From a virus: DNA of 26,768 nt. Position numbers and translations under genes: made by a program. The notes beneath the pieces were generated by a model. That model did not search any database. It saw only the letters and a program-made list of their open reading frames with translations, and was not told the DNA's origin. The stretch's first letter is position 1. Each line of letters starts with the position of its first letter. Positions 1 to 6,382 of the stretch are shown here, piece after piece. The stretch covers positions 1 to 26,768 of the IMG/VR virus record IMGVR_UViG_3300042308_000076, one strand, 5' to 3'.

Positions 1-396
1 CAAGAGAGCGAATCCAAGAAGACTGCCAAGACACCTACCAAGCGTACAAAGAAGCCAAGCGGCTTGGGTGATACCATTGAGCAAATCACAACCGCCACAG
101 GCATCAAGGCTGCGGTAGATTGGTTTAGCGAAGCCACAGGCGTTGACTGCGGTTGTGATGCCCGTAAGGAGAAACTGAACAAGCTATTTAGGTACAGGAA
201 GCCTGAATGCTTGACCAAAGAAGAATACGAGTTTGTTGGCAAGATGCGCGGTCGGAACACCGTGACCGCCATTGAGCAGACGGAAGTGAATAAAATCTAC
301 AACCGTGTGTTCAAAGACTCCGTGAAGCCAACTAACTGCGGCTCTTGCTTGAGAGGTAGGTTGCAGGAGCTTGAGACCCTTTACAACGCTTACTGA
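1..396 (+). CDS. Cys-rich phage protein, 5'-truncated by window edge
   Basis: The frame is open from base 1, so the real start lies upstream and the TTG at 64 is only an internal candidate. The visible N-terminus is a Lys/Thr/Pro-rich linker of about 20 residues. It is followed by a compact domain with a CGCD motif, a KEKLNKLF stretch and a C-terminal C-x2-C pair (NCGSC). The cysteines suggest a small metal-binding fold. I recognise the CGCD...KEKLNKLF pattern as recurring in Bacteroidota phage proteins of unknown role, but I cannot assign a function. The stop overlaps the ATG of the next gene (TGATG), which suggests translational coupling. Confidence 0.8.
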   Translation, partial: QESESKKTAKTPTKRTKKPSGLGDTIEQITTATGIKAAVDWFSEATGVDCGCDARKEKLNKLFRYRKPECLTKEEYEFVGKMRGRNTVTAIEQTEVNKIYNRVFKDSVKPTNCGSCLRGRLQELETLYNAY

Positions 397-788
397 TGAG
401 CGAGCAGGAGTTGTTTGATTATCTCCAAAAAAATCACATACCAGATTTAGAGATGAGCGATGAGCCTATGTCGCATTGGGATTGTTATTCTGCAAAGTAT
501 CAATATGACATAGAGTTAAAATGCCGAAGAACGCACTACGATGATTTGCTTATTGAGAAAATGAAGTATGATAATTTAATAAAACGAGCTGCGAGGTTTG
601 GCACAACGCCAATCTACATCAACTCCACCCCAGTTGGCATCTATGTTTTTAATTTGTCTGCGGTTGAAATAGATTGGCAGACCAAAAAAATGCCCGCAAC
701 AACCGACTTTGCAAGAAAAGAAAAGGTAGACAAGGTTGTTGGTTTCTTAAATCTAACAAAAGCAAAAAAGATATATGCCAATACCTAA
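396..788 (+). CDS. PD-(D/E)XK nuclease-like small protein
   Basis: This 130-residue protein has the layout of a compact PD-(D/E)XK nuclease core. An acidic residue (D29) precedes the strand motif DIELKCR, with E40 and K42 in the E-x-K position. A helix (LLIEKMKYDNLI) and a further strand pair (PIYINSTPVGIYVFNL) follow. Family knowledge: folds of this type in phages act in recombination, resolution or DNA processing. The catalytic role is inferred from the motif only, and a nuclease-like protein without activity is possible. The start overlaps the preceding stop, and the end overlaps the next small gene by 14 bases. Confidence 0.6.
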   Translation: MSEQELFDYLQKNHIPDLEMSDEPMSHWDCYSAKYQYDIELKCRRTHYDDLLIEKMKYDNLIKRAARFGTTPIYINSTPVGIYVFNLSAVEIDWQTKKMPATTDFARKEKVDKVVGFLNLTKAKKIYANT

Positions 789-912
789 AGTTAAAAGTGG
801 TGAGAAGCAATCCGAATACATCCAACGCTGCTTGGAGGCTATCGGGAGCGAGTACCCAGATAAAGACCAAGCGGTAGCAGTTTGCTACACGCAATTCAGA
901 GAGGGCAAGTAG
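775..912 (+). CDS. 45-residue phage protein, YPD...AVC motif
   Basis: A short ORF starting at ATG 775 inside the end of the preceding gene and ending in TAG at 910-912. The protein contains EYIQRCLEAI, then EYPDKDQAVAVCYTQ. This matches a pattern I know from Bacteroidota phages (RC...EYPD..Q..AVC..Q), seen alone or at the end of structural proteins. Two cysteines are the most conserved-looking positions. Function is unknown. The stop codon sits in the loop of the terminator that follows, so this is the last gene of its operon. Confidence 0.65.
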   Translation: MPIPKVKSGEKQSEYIQRCLEAIGSEYPDKDQAVAVCYTQFREGK

Positions 913-925
913 TCCTCTTTTTTTT
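898..925 (+). terminator. Rho-independent terminator closing left operon
   Basis: AGAGAGG at 898-904 pairs with CCTCTTT at 914-920, with one G-U pair, and a run of T continues to 925. The stem overlaps the last codons of the 775-912 gene. The following 70 bases are noncoding and AT-rich. Confidence 0.65.
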
Positions 926-942
926 ATTTATTTTTATTTTGA

Positions 943-975
943 TTGTTAATAATCCAAAAAGTTGTATTACATTTG
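943..975 (+). promoter_or_regulatory. Candidate Bacteroidota-type promoter
   Basis: TACATTTG at 968-975 is an exact match to the Bacteroidota -7 pattern TAnnTTTG, with TTG at 943-945 in a plausible -33 position (22-base spacer). It lies just after a terminator and 24 bases before the start of the 999 gene, so it would open the methyltransferase/exonuclease unit. The match is by eye. Confidence 0.5.
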
Positions 976-988
976 GAGAACATTTAAT

Positions 989-996
989 ACCAATCA
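989..996 (+). promoter_or_regulatory. ACCAATC start-adjacent element, copy 1
   Basis: ACCAATCA lies 2 bases before the ATG at 999. The same word sits at 1420-1427, 2419-2426 and (as ACCAATCG) 3355-3362, each next to a gene start that is not coupled to an upstream gene. Confidence 0.5.
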
Positions 997-998
997 GA

Positions 999-1091
999 AT
1001 GAAACTACTACTTAAAAACATCACTTACTTCTGCGCTCTTGCGCTGACGTTTTGGGCATACCTATGGACTCTTGAACTTCTTGGGATATGA
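999..1091 (+). CDS. 30-residue single-pass membrane microprotein
   Basis: Starting at ATG 999 gives a short basic N-terminus (MKLLLKN) followed by one hydrophobic helix through residues 8-28. A longer version from TTG 882 would read through the terminator and promoter region, so the ATG next to the ACCAATCA element is preferred. The stop overlaps the next ATG (ATGA), as with many gene pairs here. It could be a membrane microprotein or a leader peptide that couples translation into 1088-1414. The sequence gives no specific function. Confidence 0.5.
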   Translation: MKLLLKNITYFCALALTFWAYLWTLELLGI

Positions 1092-1414
1092 TATTTACAT
1101 ACAACGACCTAAAGTTTTGGCTCGAAGATTCCGACCTGCTACCGCAGTCTTACTGGGATGCCCTTGAGGACTACAACCCCGATGACAAGAACTCCGATGA
1201 GATTCTTGCCAAGTGGCTTGGCTTTGCCCACGTTGCTGACTTCTACGAGTACGAGATGCAAATCACATACATAGAGGAGTCATACAACGAGGATGGCTAC
1301 ACCAACACCACCGCATACCCTACCACATCCATTTACAGGGATATACCAAACCTTGCCAATGACATCTACATCAAGTGGATGAACTGGGCAACTCAAGTAG
1401 CATCCGAAGAATAA
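1088..1414 (+). CDS. Acidic phage protein of unknown function
   Basis: A 108-residue protein, strongly acidic and rich in Tyr and Trp (LKFWLEDSDLLPQSYWDALE near the N-terminus, EYEMQITYIEESYNEDGY in the middle). No cysteine motif, membrane segment or catalytic signature is visible. Small acidic phage proteins are sometimes DNA mimics or inhibitors of host DNA-binding enzymes; that is only a possibility here. It is coupled to the 30-residue membrane peptide by ATGA and precedes the small protein encoded just before the DNA methyltransferase. Confidence 0.7.
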   Translation: MIFTYNDLKFWLEDSDLLPQSYWDALEDYNPDDKNSDEILAKWLGFAHVADFYEYEMQITYIEESYNEDGYTNTTAYPTTSIYRDIPNLANDIYIKWMNWATQVASEE

Positions 1415-1419
1415 TTAAA

Positions 1420-1427
1420 ACCAATCA
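1420..1427 (+). promoter_or_regulatory. ACCAATC start-adjacent element, copy 2
   Basis: AAAACCAATCAA runs directly into the ATG at 1429. This copy decides the start choice for the 57-residue gene, because the longer frame from ATG 1375 would have no such leader and would overlap the preceding gene by 40 bases. Confidence 0.5.
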
Positions 1428-1428
1428 A

Positions 1429-1602
1429 ATGAAATACCAAACTATATCACAACTGCTCCGAGAGCTGAAGTCAGTAGACATATCTGAGTCAATCCTCAAA
1501 GACATAGAACAGATTGAGAAGGTCACCTTGCGTATGGCCTACCACGATGCGTTAATTCGTGTTCCCTTTGAAGAATGGTACGAAGCAACATTCCAAAAAT
1601 GA
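1429..1602 (+). CDS. Small helical protein upstream of DNA methyltransferase
   Basis: A 57-residue, mostly helical protein (QTISQLLRELKSVDI, then ILKDIEQIEKVTLRMAYHD) ending in an aromatic segment (FEEWYEATFQK). No known motif is visible. The start at 1429 is chosen because the ACCAATC element lies two bases upstream. Its TGA overlaps the ATG of the cytosine methyltransferase, so the two are likely made together. A role as accessory or regulator of the methyltransferase is possible but rests on position alone. Confidence 0.65.
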   Translation: MKYQTISQLLRELKSVDISESILKDIEQIEKVTLRMAYHDALIRVPFEEWYEATFQK

Positions 1603-2414
1603 AGATTAACCACCTTGATTTGTTTAGTGGGATAGGTGGATTCCATTTAGGCTTTGAGAGAGCAGGATATGAAATAACATCCTACTTCTCGGAGATAGAC
1701 AAACACGCAATCGCAGTTTACAAACATCAATTCCCAACCTCAACCTATGTCGGTTCAGTTACCAATGTTCGAGGAGCAGACCTTCCAAGAATCAACCTCA
1801 TCACTTTTGGAAGTCCTTGCCAAGATTTCTCATTGGCAGGAAAGCGAAAGGGGATGGAAGGACAAAGAAGTTCTCTTATCCTCGAAGCAATCCGTCTTAT
1901 TAGCGAATGCCGACCAAGTGTATTTGTCTGGGAAAATGTTAAAGGGACATTCTCCTCAAATGATGGCGCAGACTTTTGGGCGATTATCCAAGCCTTTGCC
2001 GACATTGGGGGTTATAGACTTGAATGGCAACTGCTTAATACAAGTTGGTTTCTACCCCAAAATAGAGAGCGGATATACCTTGTCGGATATTCTACAACCA
2101 CAGGAGGAGATTGGGGAGGGGTATTCCCTATCAGCCCTCGCTGTCGAGCGAATAATCACAAAGCAAGAAGCGAAAGTGACACCTCTCTTACCATCACCAA
2201 GCGATACTACGGAGCAAAAAGTCAAGGGACTTACATTGGTTCAAGTAACCAAATTCGTATAATGACCGAGATAGAATGCGAGAGGCTTCAAGGATTCCCC
2301 GATAATTGGACATCTTGTATTAGCAAGCCTCATAGATATGAAACTTTAGGCAACGCAGTAACTGTGGATGTCATAGCAGCACTCGCTAAAAAATGCATAC
2401 CTTTATTTAATTAA
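1599..2414 (+). CDS. DNA (cytosine-5) methyltransferase
   Basis: Transfers a methyl group from S-adenosylmethionine to carbon 5 of cytosine in DNA. The canonical motifs appear in order: motif I DLFSGIGGFHLGFERAG (residues 7-23), motif IV GSPCQDFSLAGKRKG (71-85) with catalytic Cys74, motif VI ENV (112-114), motif VIII QNRERIY (154-160), then ECERLQGFP and GNAV (251-254). At 271 residues it is short but complete, with a small target-recognition region. The start is ATG 1599, overlapping the upstream stop; an upstream in-frame start at 1575 is less likely. No restriction endonuclease lies beside it, so it probably protects phage DNA from host restriction or changes gene expression. A long +1 frame runs inside this gene (see 1747-2262). 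Confidence 0.95.
   Translation: MKINHLDLFSGIGGFHLGFERAGYEITSYFSEIDKHAIAVYKHQFPTSTYVGSVTNVRGADLPRINLITFGSPCQDFSLAGKRKGMEGQRSSLILEAIRLISECRPSVFVWENVKGTFSSNDGADFWAIIQAFADIGGYRLEWQLLNTSWFLPQNRERIYLVGYSTTTGGDWGGVFPISPRCRANNHKARSESDTSLTITKRYYGAKSQGTYIGSSNQIRIMTEIECERLQGFPDNWTSCISKPHRYETLGNAVTVDVIAALAKKCIPLFN
1747..2262 (+). other. 171-codon +1 frame inside methyltransferase gene
   Basis: This frame starts at an ATG, stays open for 171 codons and ends at TAA, wholly within the methyltransferase gene. The translation begins MSVQLPMFEEQTF, is rich in Ser, Leu and Lys, and contains SGYTLSDIL and GYSLSALAVERI. These segments are exactly the +1 reading of the methyltransferase motifs QNRERIYLVGY and GGVFPIS. 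I recall separate phage and metagenome proteins carrying similar SLSDIL...YFLS motifs. The frame may be an overprinted gene, or just a shadow forced by conserved motifs; no start signal is evident beyond the ATG. Confidence 0.2.
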
Positions 2415-2418
2415 CAAA

Positions 2419-2426
2419 ACCAATCA
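2419..2426 (+). promoter_or_regulatory. ACCAATC start-adjacent element, copy 3
   Basis: AACAAAACCAATCAAA directly precedes the ATG at 2429. The gap to the upstream methyltransferase stop is only 14 bases and is almost entirely this element. Confidence 0.5.
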
Positions 2427-2428
2427 AA

Positions 2429-3199
2429 ATGAAAATTATAGAACTTTTAGACGGCAGCACTTGGGATATGGAGACAGTCCTTGAAAAGATGCAAGATGAT
2501 GACTTTTACTACGGAGTACTGGGTAAGAACGCCCTATCCTCCTCTGCTTGCAAGCTGCTGCTCACATCACCAAAGACGTACCACTACGTCACAAAGTATG
2601 GCAGCGAGGAGTCCGATGCGTTTGCCGTAGGCAGGCTCGTTCACCTTATGGCTCTTGAGCCGCACCGCGTAGCGGAATACGAGGTGATAGAAGTCCAGAG
2701 CAAGAACGCAAAGGCTTGGCAGGATGCAAAGGGCAAGCGTAACCTATGCACCCGTAAGGAGTACAACGAAGCACAACGAATATCTGATGCGCTCCTGCGC
2801 AACGAGAACGTACTGGGTCTGCTTACTGGTTGCGAGTTTGAAGTGCCGAAGATTGGTATGATTGGCGGGCTGCCCTTTAGGGCGAAGGCTGACATCTATG
2901 CTGATGGATTCTTGGCTGACTTAAAAACAACAACCGACCTACGAGCATTCCCTTATTCTGCAAAGAAGTACGGCTACGATGTGCAGGCATTTATCTACAC
3001 CCGATTGTTCGGAGTACCGATTGACAAGTTCTTCTTTGTAGCTATTGACAAGGCAAGCCTTGACATAGGCATCTACTCGGTGAGTCCAGAGTTCGTGGCA
3101 GAGGGTGAGCGCAAGACTTTAGAGGCTATTGAAATGTACAAGCAGTTCTTCATCTTGGGTGAGGACTTGGATTCGTACACAGTTGTTGGCACGTTATGA
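2429..3199 (+). CDS. RecE-like PD-(D/E)XK exonuclease
   Basis: A 256-residue protein with the architecture of phage exodeoxyribonuclease VIII/RecE-type nucleases. An N-terminal region (LSSSACKLLLTSPKTYHY) is followed by FAVGRLVHLMALEP (residues 66-79), the metal-binding segment GLPFRAKADIY with D155, the D-x-K motif FLADLKTTTD (D164, K166), and the Q-x3-Y motif YDVQAFIY (Q186, Y190). Enzymes of this family resect double-stranded ends to give 3' single strands for annealing-type recombination. The usual partner, a RecT-like annealase, is not in the window and may lie upstream. The stop overlaps the next ATG (ATGA). Confidence 0.85.
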   Translation: MKIIELLDGSTWDMETVLEKMQDDDFYYGVLGKNALSSSACKLLLTSPKTYHYVTKYGSEESDAFAVGRLVHLMALEPHRVAEYEVIEVQSKNAKAWQDAKGKRNLCTRKEYNEAQRISDALLRNENVLGLLTGCEFEVPKIGMIGGLPFRAKADIYADGFLADLKTTTDLRAFPYSAKKYGYDVQAFIYTRLFGVPIDKFFFVAIDKASLDIGIYSVSPEFVAEGERKTLEAIEMYKQFFILGEDLDSYTVVGTL

Positions 3200-3348
3200 C
3201 CGACATCACCAAATGCACAGGAGAGGGCTGCGCTCTCAAAGAAACCTGCTACCGCTTCACCGCACCTGCCGAAATGTACCAATCATTCTTTGTTGGCATA
3301 CCCATCAAGCACGGCCAATGCGAATACTATTGGAACATCAAACTTTAA
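3196..3348 (+). CDS. Four-cysteine 50-residue phage protein
   Basis: Short ORF starting at ATG 3196 (ATGA overlap with the exonuclease) and ending at TAA 3346-3348. The protein is MTDITKCTGEGC, then LKETCYRFTAPAEMYQSFF, then HGQCEYYW. Its four cysteines are spaced like a small zinc-binding or disulfide fold. I recognise the KCTGEGC...CYRFTAP...C pattern as a recurrent microprotein of Bacteroidota phages. Function is unknown; being the last gene coupled to the exonuclease, it may assist recombination, but that is inference from position. Confidence 0.7.
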   Translation: MTDITKCTGEGCALKETCYRFTAPAEMYQSFFVGIPIKHGQCEYYWNIKL

Positions 3349-3354
3349 CATAAA

Positions 3355-3378
3355 ACCAATCGTTGCATTTTTTGCAAC
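3355..3378 (+). promoter_or_regulatory. ACCAATC element copy 4 with adjoining hairpin
   Basis: AAAACCAATC at 3352-3361 is followed immediately by a perfect hairpin: GTTGCA (3362-3367), TTTTT loop, TGCAAC (3373-3378). In the other three copies a start codon lies 2-3 bases after ACCAATC. Here the next codon-like triplet is TTG at 3363, in frame with the downstream gene and buried in the stem. The hairpin may control initiation at the head of the sugar/methyl cassette. Confidence 0.4.
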
Positions 3379-3398
3379 ACCTAAAATACCAAAGAATA

Positions 3399-3554
3399 AT
3401 GCAAGACCAATTTATGAGGATAGCTATGGCGCAGCTCCGTAGCACCTACCCGTTCAAGCCCCAACGCAGAGCAGTAGCTGCTCGGATGTGGGTGAAGTTT
3501 CTTGAGCGCAAAGCGATGGCGCAATGGTTCAAAGACCAAGAGGCTAATTTATGA
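3399..3554 (+). CDS. Basic helical microprotein heading glycosyltransferase cassette
   Basis: A 51-residue basic protein from ATG 3399 (MQDQFMRIAMAQL...) with an arginine-rich middle (QRRAVAARMWVKFLERK). An alternative start is TTG 3363, directly after the ACCAATC element, which would add 12 residues. The stop overlaps the ATG of the GT-B glycosyltransferase (ATGA). No recognised domain. The basic, amphipathic character could suit nucleic-acid or protein binding, but there is no specific evidence. Confidence 0.6.
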   Translation: MQDQFMRIAMAQLRSTYPFKPQRRAVAARMWVKFLERKAMAQWFKDQEANL

Positions 3555-4489
3555 TTAGACCCTTTGTGCTTGCCTTCCACAAGCAGAACTCTGGAGTCTC
3601 TCACCACAGGACATTTGCCCCCTTGATATGCCACAAGGATGTAGATGTTTTTTTTATTGAGAAGATTACCGACATTGACCCCGAGATGTGGCCGAAGGTT
3701 ACGCACATCTTTGCAAGCCGTGCATTCCCTGTTGAGCCGTTTGATGACTTTGTAAAGCTCTGCCGTAAGGAAGGCATCAAGCTAATCGTTGATAACGATG
3801 ATTGGTGGGTGCTGCCTCCTACGCATCCCCTGCAAGGCTTGTACGTTGAGCAGATGAGAACTCGTATCGTGCGCTCTATGAAAGCTGCTGATGAGGTATG
3901 GGTGACAAACAAGCACCTTGCCTCAAAGGTCAAGAAGTACAATAGCAACATCCGAATCATCCCCAATGCCATCAGCGTACCAACGTGGCAAGTAGAGAGA
4001 GAGCCAAGCGAGGAAGTGCGCTTTGGATATGTGGGTGGCAACCACCACGCAGCAGACGTAAAGGATTCCACAATCAACCTTGAAGGATATCAAAGCTATG
4101 TTGCAGAAGTGGATGGGTACCCTGAAATAATGAGGGCAAGCTACAAGCTACCCACGATGCCACCAACACACTACCACAAGCTCTACGAGTTCTTTGATGT
4201 GAGCCTTGTGCCGTTAAGCACTTCCGAGTTTGCCAAGTGCAAGTCCCACCTAAAGATGTTGGAGGCAGGGTTTAGCAAGTGCGCTCTGATAGTGAGCAAC
4301 ACCCAACCATACTCACCCTATATCACAAAGGATAACTGCATTGCCATTAAGCACCCGAGCGAATGGGCAGGAGCAATCAAGAGGCTAAAAGAAAACCCCA
4401 ACCAAGTGGCTGACCTAACAGAATCGTTATATGAGTTTGTGCAGGACTTCACGATGGATAAGATAAACGAACTACGATGCTTTACATAG
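3551..4489 (+). CDS. GT-B glycosyltransferase (GT4-like)
   Basis: A 312-residue protein with the two-domain pattern of a GT-B fold glycosyltransferase. The N-terminal half contains KLIVDNDDWWVLPP (residues 78-90) and VWVTNKHLA. A linker RIIPNAI is followed by the C-terminal nucleotide-sugar domain, beginning RFGYVGGNHHAAD (157-169) and continuing with YEFFDVSLVPL and SHLKMLEAGFSKCALIVSN (E238 in the usual donor-binding position). Family knowledge: such enzymes move a sugar from a nucleotide-sugar donor. The acceptor (phage DNA, virion protein or host glycan) cannot be read from the sequence. It overlaps the next glycosyltransferase gene by 13 bases in a chain of coupled genes. Confidence 0.8.
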   Translation: MIRPFVLAFHKQNSGVSHHRTFAPLICHKDVDVFFIEKITDIDPEMWPKVTHIFASRAFPVEPFDDFVKLCRKEGIKLIVDNDDWWVLPPTHPLQGLYVEQMRTRIVRSMKAADEVWVTNKHLASKVKKYNSNIRIIPNAISVPTWQVEREPSEEVRFGYVGGNHHAADVKDSTINLEGYQSYVAEVDGYPEIMRASYKLPTMPPTHYHKLYEFFDVSLVPLSTSEFAKCKSHLKMLEAGFSKCALIVSNTQPYSPYITKDNCIAIKHPSEWAGAIKRLKENPNQVADLTESLYEFVQDFTMDKINELRCFT

Positions 4490-5004
4490 TCACGCCCTGC
4501 TCACGCCCTCATAACCTCGTAAGGCTAAAACAACATATCCCTGCCTATGCAACGTGGGTGGTGATGATGGATGCCTCTACCAACTACAAGGGAGCAACAA
4601 GCGCATCAGTCACACACTACTCTAAACGCACAGGGGATATGGGTAACCCACTCCGCAATGAGTTCCTTGACTTGTATGCTGACTCCTTTACCAAAGAAGA
4701 TTGGGTTTACTATTTGGATGATGACAATGTGCTGCATCCAAAATTCCTTGAGGAGTGGAACAACCTAAATGCTTTGGACTGTTCTATCGTAACGTGGGGG
4801 CAGATAGGTAGGCTACGCCCTACCGACCAACCCCAAGTCGGCAACATAGATACCGCCTGCTATATGTTCAAGCCATACGACCTGCCCAACCTACGCTTTG
4901 AAATGACCTACGAGGCAGATGGCACCTTTGCCCAAGCAGCATCCGAGCAAGGAACACTTATCTGCGTAGAGCAGTACCTTTGTTATTACAACGCCTTAAA
5001 ATGA
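4477..5004 (+). CDS. Small GT-A glycosyltransferase (GT2-like)
   Basis: A 175-residue protein opening with LYIVTPCSRPHNL, typical of the first strand and turn of GT-A enzymes. The metal/nucleotide-binding motif VYYLDDDNVLHP has its acidic triplet at residues 81-83 (DxD-type). NPLRNEFLDLY earlier fits the donor-binding helix. It is shorter than most GT2 enzymes (often 230-300 residues), so it is a minimal version or lacks the C-terminal part. Lying between a GT-B enzyme and a methyltransferase, it probably acts on the same glycan. The stop overlaps the next ATG. Confidence 0.75.
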   Translation: MLYIVTPCSRPHNLVRLKQHIPAYATWVVMMDASTNYKGATSASVTHYSKRTGDMGNPLRNEFLDLYADSFTKEDWVYYLDDDNVLHPKFLEEWNNLNALDCSIVTWGQIGRLRPTDQPQVGNIDTACYMFKPYDLPNLRFEMTYEADGTFAQAASEQGTLICVEQYLCYYNALK

Positions 5005-5528
5005 AAACGAGCAAACAAATAGACGGGTGGTTCAACCACCAAGCAGCATACGACTACCTCCTTGCCAATATGCCCGAAGACGGCACATTCGTTGAACTAG
5101 GTGCGTGGCTCGGTAAGTCATCGGCCTACCTATGCGACAAAGCAACACACCAAAACATCACAATCATTGATTCTTGGAAGGGTTCACCAAACGAACTAAC
5201 CACCACCCACAAGCTCGCAACGGAGGTAGACATCTACGAGCTATTCTTAGAGAATATGGGAGAGCGTAAATACAATGTAATCAAAGGAACATCCAAAGTA
5301 GCTGCAAAAATGTTTCTCAAGGAATCCCTTGACGTGGTGTTTATAGACCTCACCCATACCTATGAGGCGGTAAAGGAGGATATCAAGCTATGGCTGCCCA
5401 AAGTAAAGAAGGGAGGCTTCATCGCAGGAGATGACTACCACGAACATTGGAAGGGAGTAATCCAAGCCGTTGATGAACTGCTGCCACGCGCTACGTTCAT
5501 TGATGACTGTTGGATTTACCAAAGGTGA
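5001..5528 (+). CDS. Class I SAM methyltransferase (Methyltransf_24-like)
   Basis: A 175-residue Rossmann-fold methyltransferase. Motif I is TFVELGAWLGKSSAYL (residues 29-44), TIIDSW (55-60) follows as the acidic strand-2 residue, and VVFIDLTHTYEAV (112-124) plus GGFIAGDDY (138-146) form the later strands. This set is typical of small methyltransferases often found beside glycosyltransferases, where they methylate sugars. The start at ATG 5001 overlaps the previous stop, and an earlier in-frame start at 4980 is less likely. The stop TGA at 5526-5528 overlaps a GTG start. The substrate is inferred from context only. Confidence 0.8.
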   Translation: MKTSKQIDGWFNHQAAYDYLLANMPEDGTFVELGAWLGKSSAYLCDKATHQNITIIDSWKGSPNELTTTHKLATEVDIYELFLENMGERKYNVIKGTSKVAAKMFLKESLDVVFIDLTHTYEAVKEDIKLWLPKVKKGGFIAGDDYHEHWKGVIQAVDELLPRATFIDDCWIYQR

Positions 5529-6382
5529 AAACTGTAAACTCATTGTCGGGAGGCAAGACCTCCTCTTTTATGTCGGTGCATTATCCTGCGGACATTGAGC
5601 TATTCTCTCTTGTGAGAACAACGCACCCAAAATCTTTATTTCCCGATGCGGCAATAAGGCAAGAGGTATCTGACCGAATCGGTCACGAGTTTGTCGGAAC
5701 GCTTGAGCAGGATGAAATCATCTACACGATGCTTGACCTTGAGCAGTACATAGGGCGCAAGATTCATTGGATTAGCCCCAAGTCATTTGATGAGGTGCTT
5801 ACAAAGACAAGAGGCACAAAAGCAGATGGAACCGAATATCGGCACTTGCCGAATGTAATGATGAGGTACTGCACCACCGAGTTAAAAGTAAAGCCCATCA
5901 CGCAATGGCTATACGAGAACACAGAGCTGCCTGTGACTATGAGGATGGGCTTTCGTGCCAACGAGCAAGGCAGAGCGCAGCGTATGCTTGAACGTCAACT
6001 TGACGGAGTAGAGTATGCAAAGGTAAAAACAGGAAGGAGCAACAACCGATTCAAATGGACTAACGTAAAATACCGAGTAGTAGAGTTCCCATTGATAGAA
6101 GCAAACACCTACAAGGATACCATAGAGTCCTACTGGAAAGACAAGCCTGTGCGCTTCGCCTATATGAACAACTGCGTAGGATGCTTTCACCGAAACCCAA
6201 TGCTACTAAAACATATGAGCGACAAAGAGCCTAATAAGTTTGATTGGTTCGTGGAGCAGGAGCAACACGGAGCGCAATGGAAAAAAGAAACAACATACGC
6301 CAAAATAAAAGACCATCAAACGCAACATACGCTTTTTGATAATGACTTTGATTCCTGTGATACGGGATACTGCGGACTATGA
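5525..6382 (+). CDS. PAPS-reductase-like PP-loop ATPase family protein
   Basis: The start is GTG 5525, giving MKTVNSLSGGKTSSFM with the PP-loop SGGKTSS at residues 8-14 and a GTGA overlap with the upstream stop. Downstream, VMMRYCTTELKVKPI (C116) is typical of phosphoadenosine-phosphosulfate reductase-like and DndC-like proteins. NNCVGC (C217, C220) and CDTGYC near the C-terminus (C278, C283) could bind zinc or an iron-sulfur cluster. Family members adenylate a substrate or transfer sulfur. In phages, roles proposed range from sulfur metabolism to nucleic-acid modification, and no Dnd partners are seen here. At 285 residues it is full length. Confidence 0.8.
   Translation: MKTVNSLSGGKTSSFMSVHYPADIELFSLVRTTHPKSLFPDAAIRQEVSDRIGHEFVGTLEQDEIIYTMLDLEQYIGRKIHWISPKSFDEVLTKTRGTKADGTEYRHLPNVMMRYCTTELKVKPITQWLYENTELPVTMRMGFRANEQGRAQRMLERQLDGVEYAKVKTGRSNNRFKWTNVKYRVVEFPLIEANTYKDTIESYWKDKPVRFAYMNNCVGCFHRNPMLLKHMSDKEPNKFDWFVEQEQHGAQWKKETTYAKIKDHQTQHTLFDNDFDSCDTGYCGL

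Noticed and set aside
674-877. 67-codon + frame starting at TTG between the nuclease-like and 45-residue genes
   Set aside because: It lies across two better-supported genes, and the translation (Lys/Arg/Asn-rich) shows no pattern.
882-998. N-terminal extension of the membrane microprotein from TTG 882
   Set aside because: It would run through the terminator and the promoter-like region; ATG 999 directly follows the ACCAATC element.
1745-2005. 86-codon - strand frame inside the methyltransferase gene
   Set aside because: Arg/Ser-rich shadow without motif. Kept separate from the + strand +1 frame, which has motif-derived structure worth testing.
3601-4077. 158-codon - strand frame inside the GT-B glycosyltransferase gene
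   Set aside because: It is antisense to conserved glycosyltransferase motifs, with a low-complexity translation and no neighbouring antisense genes.
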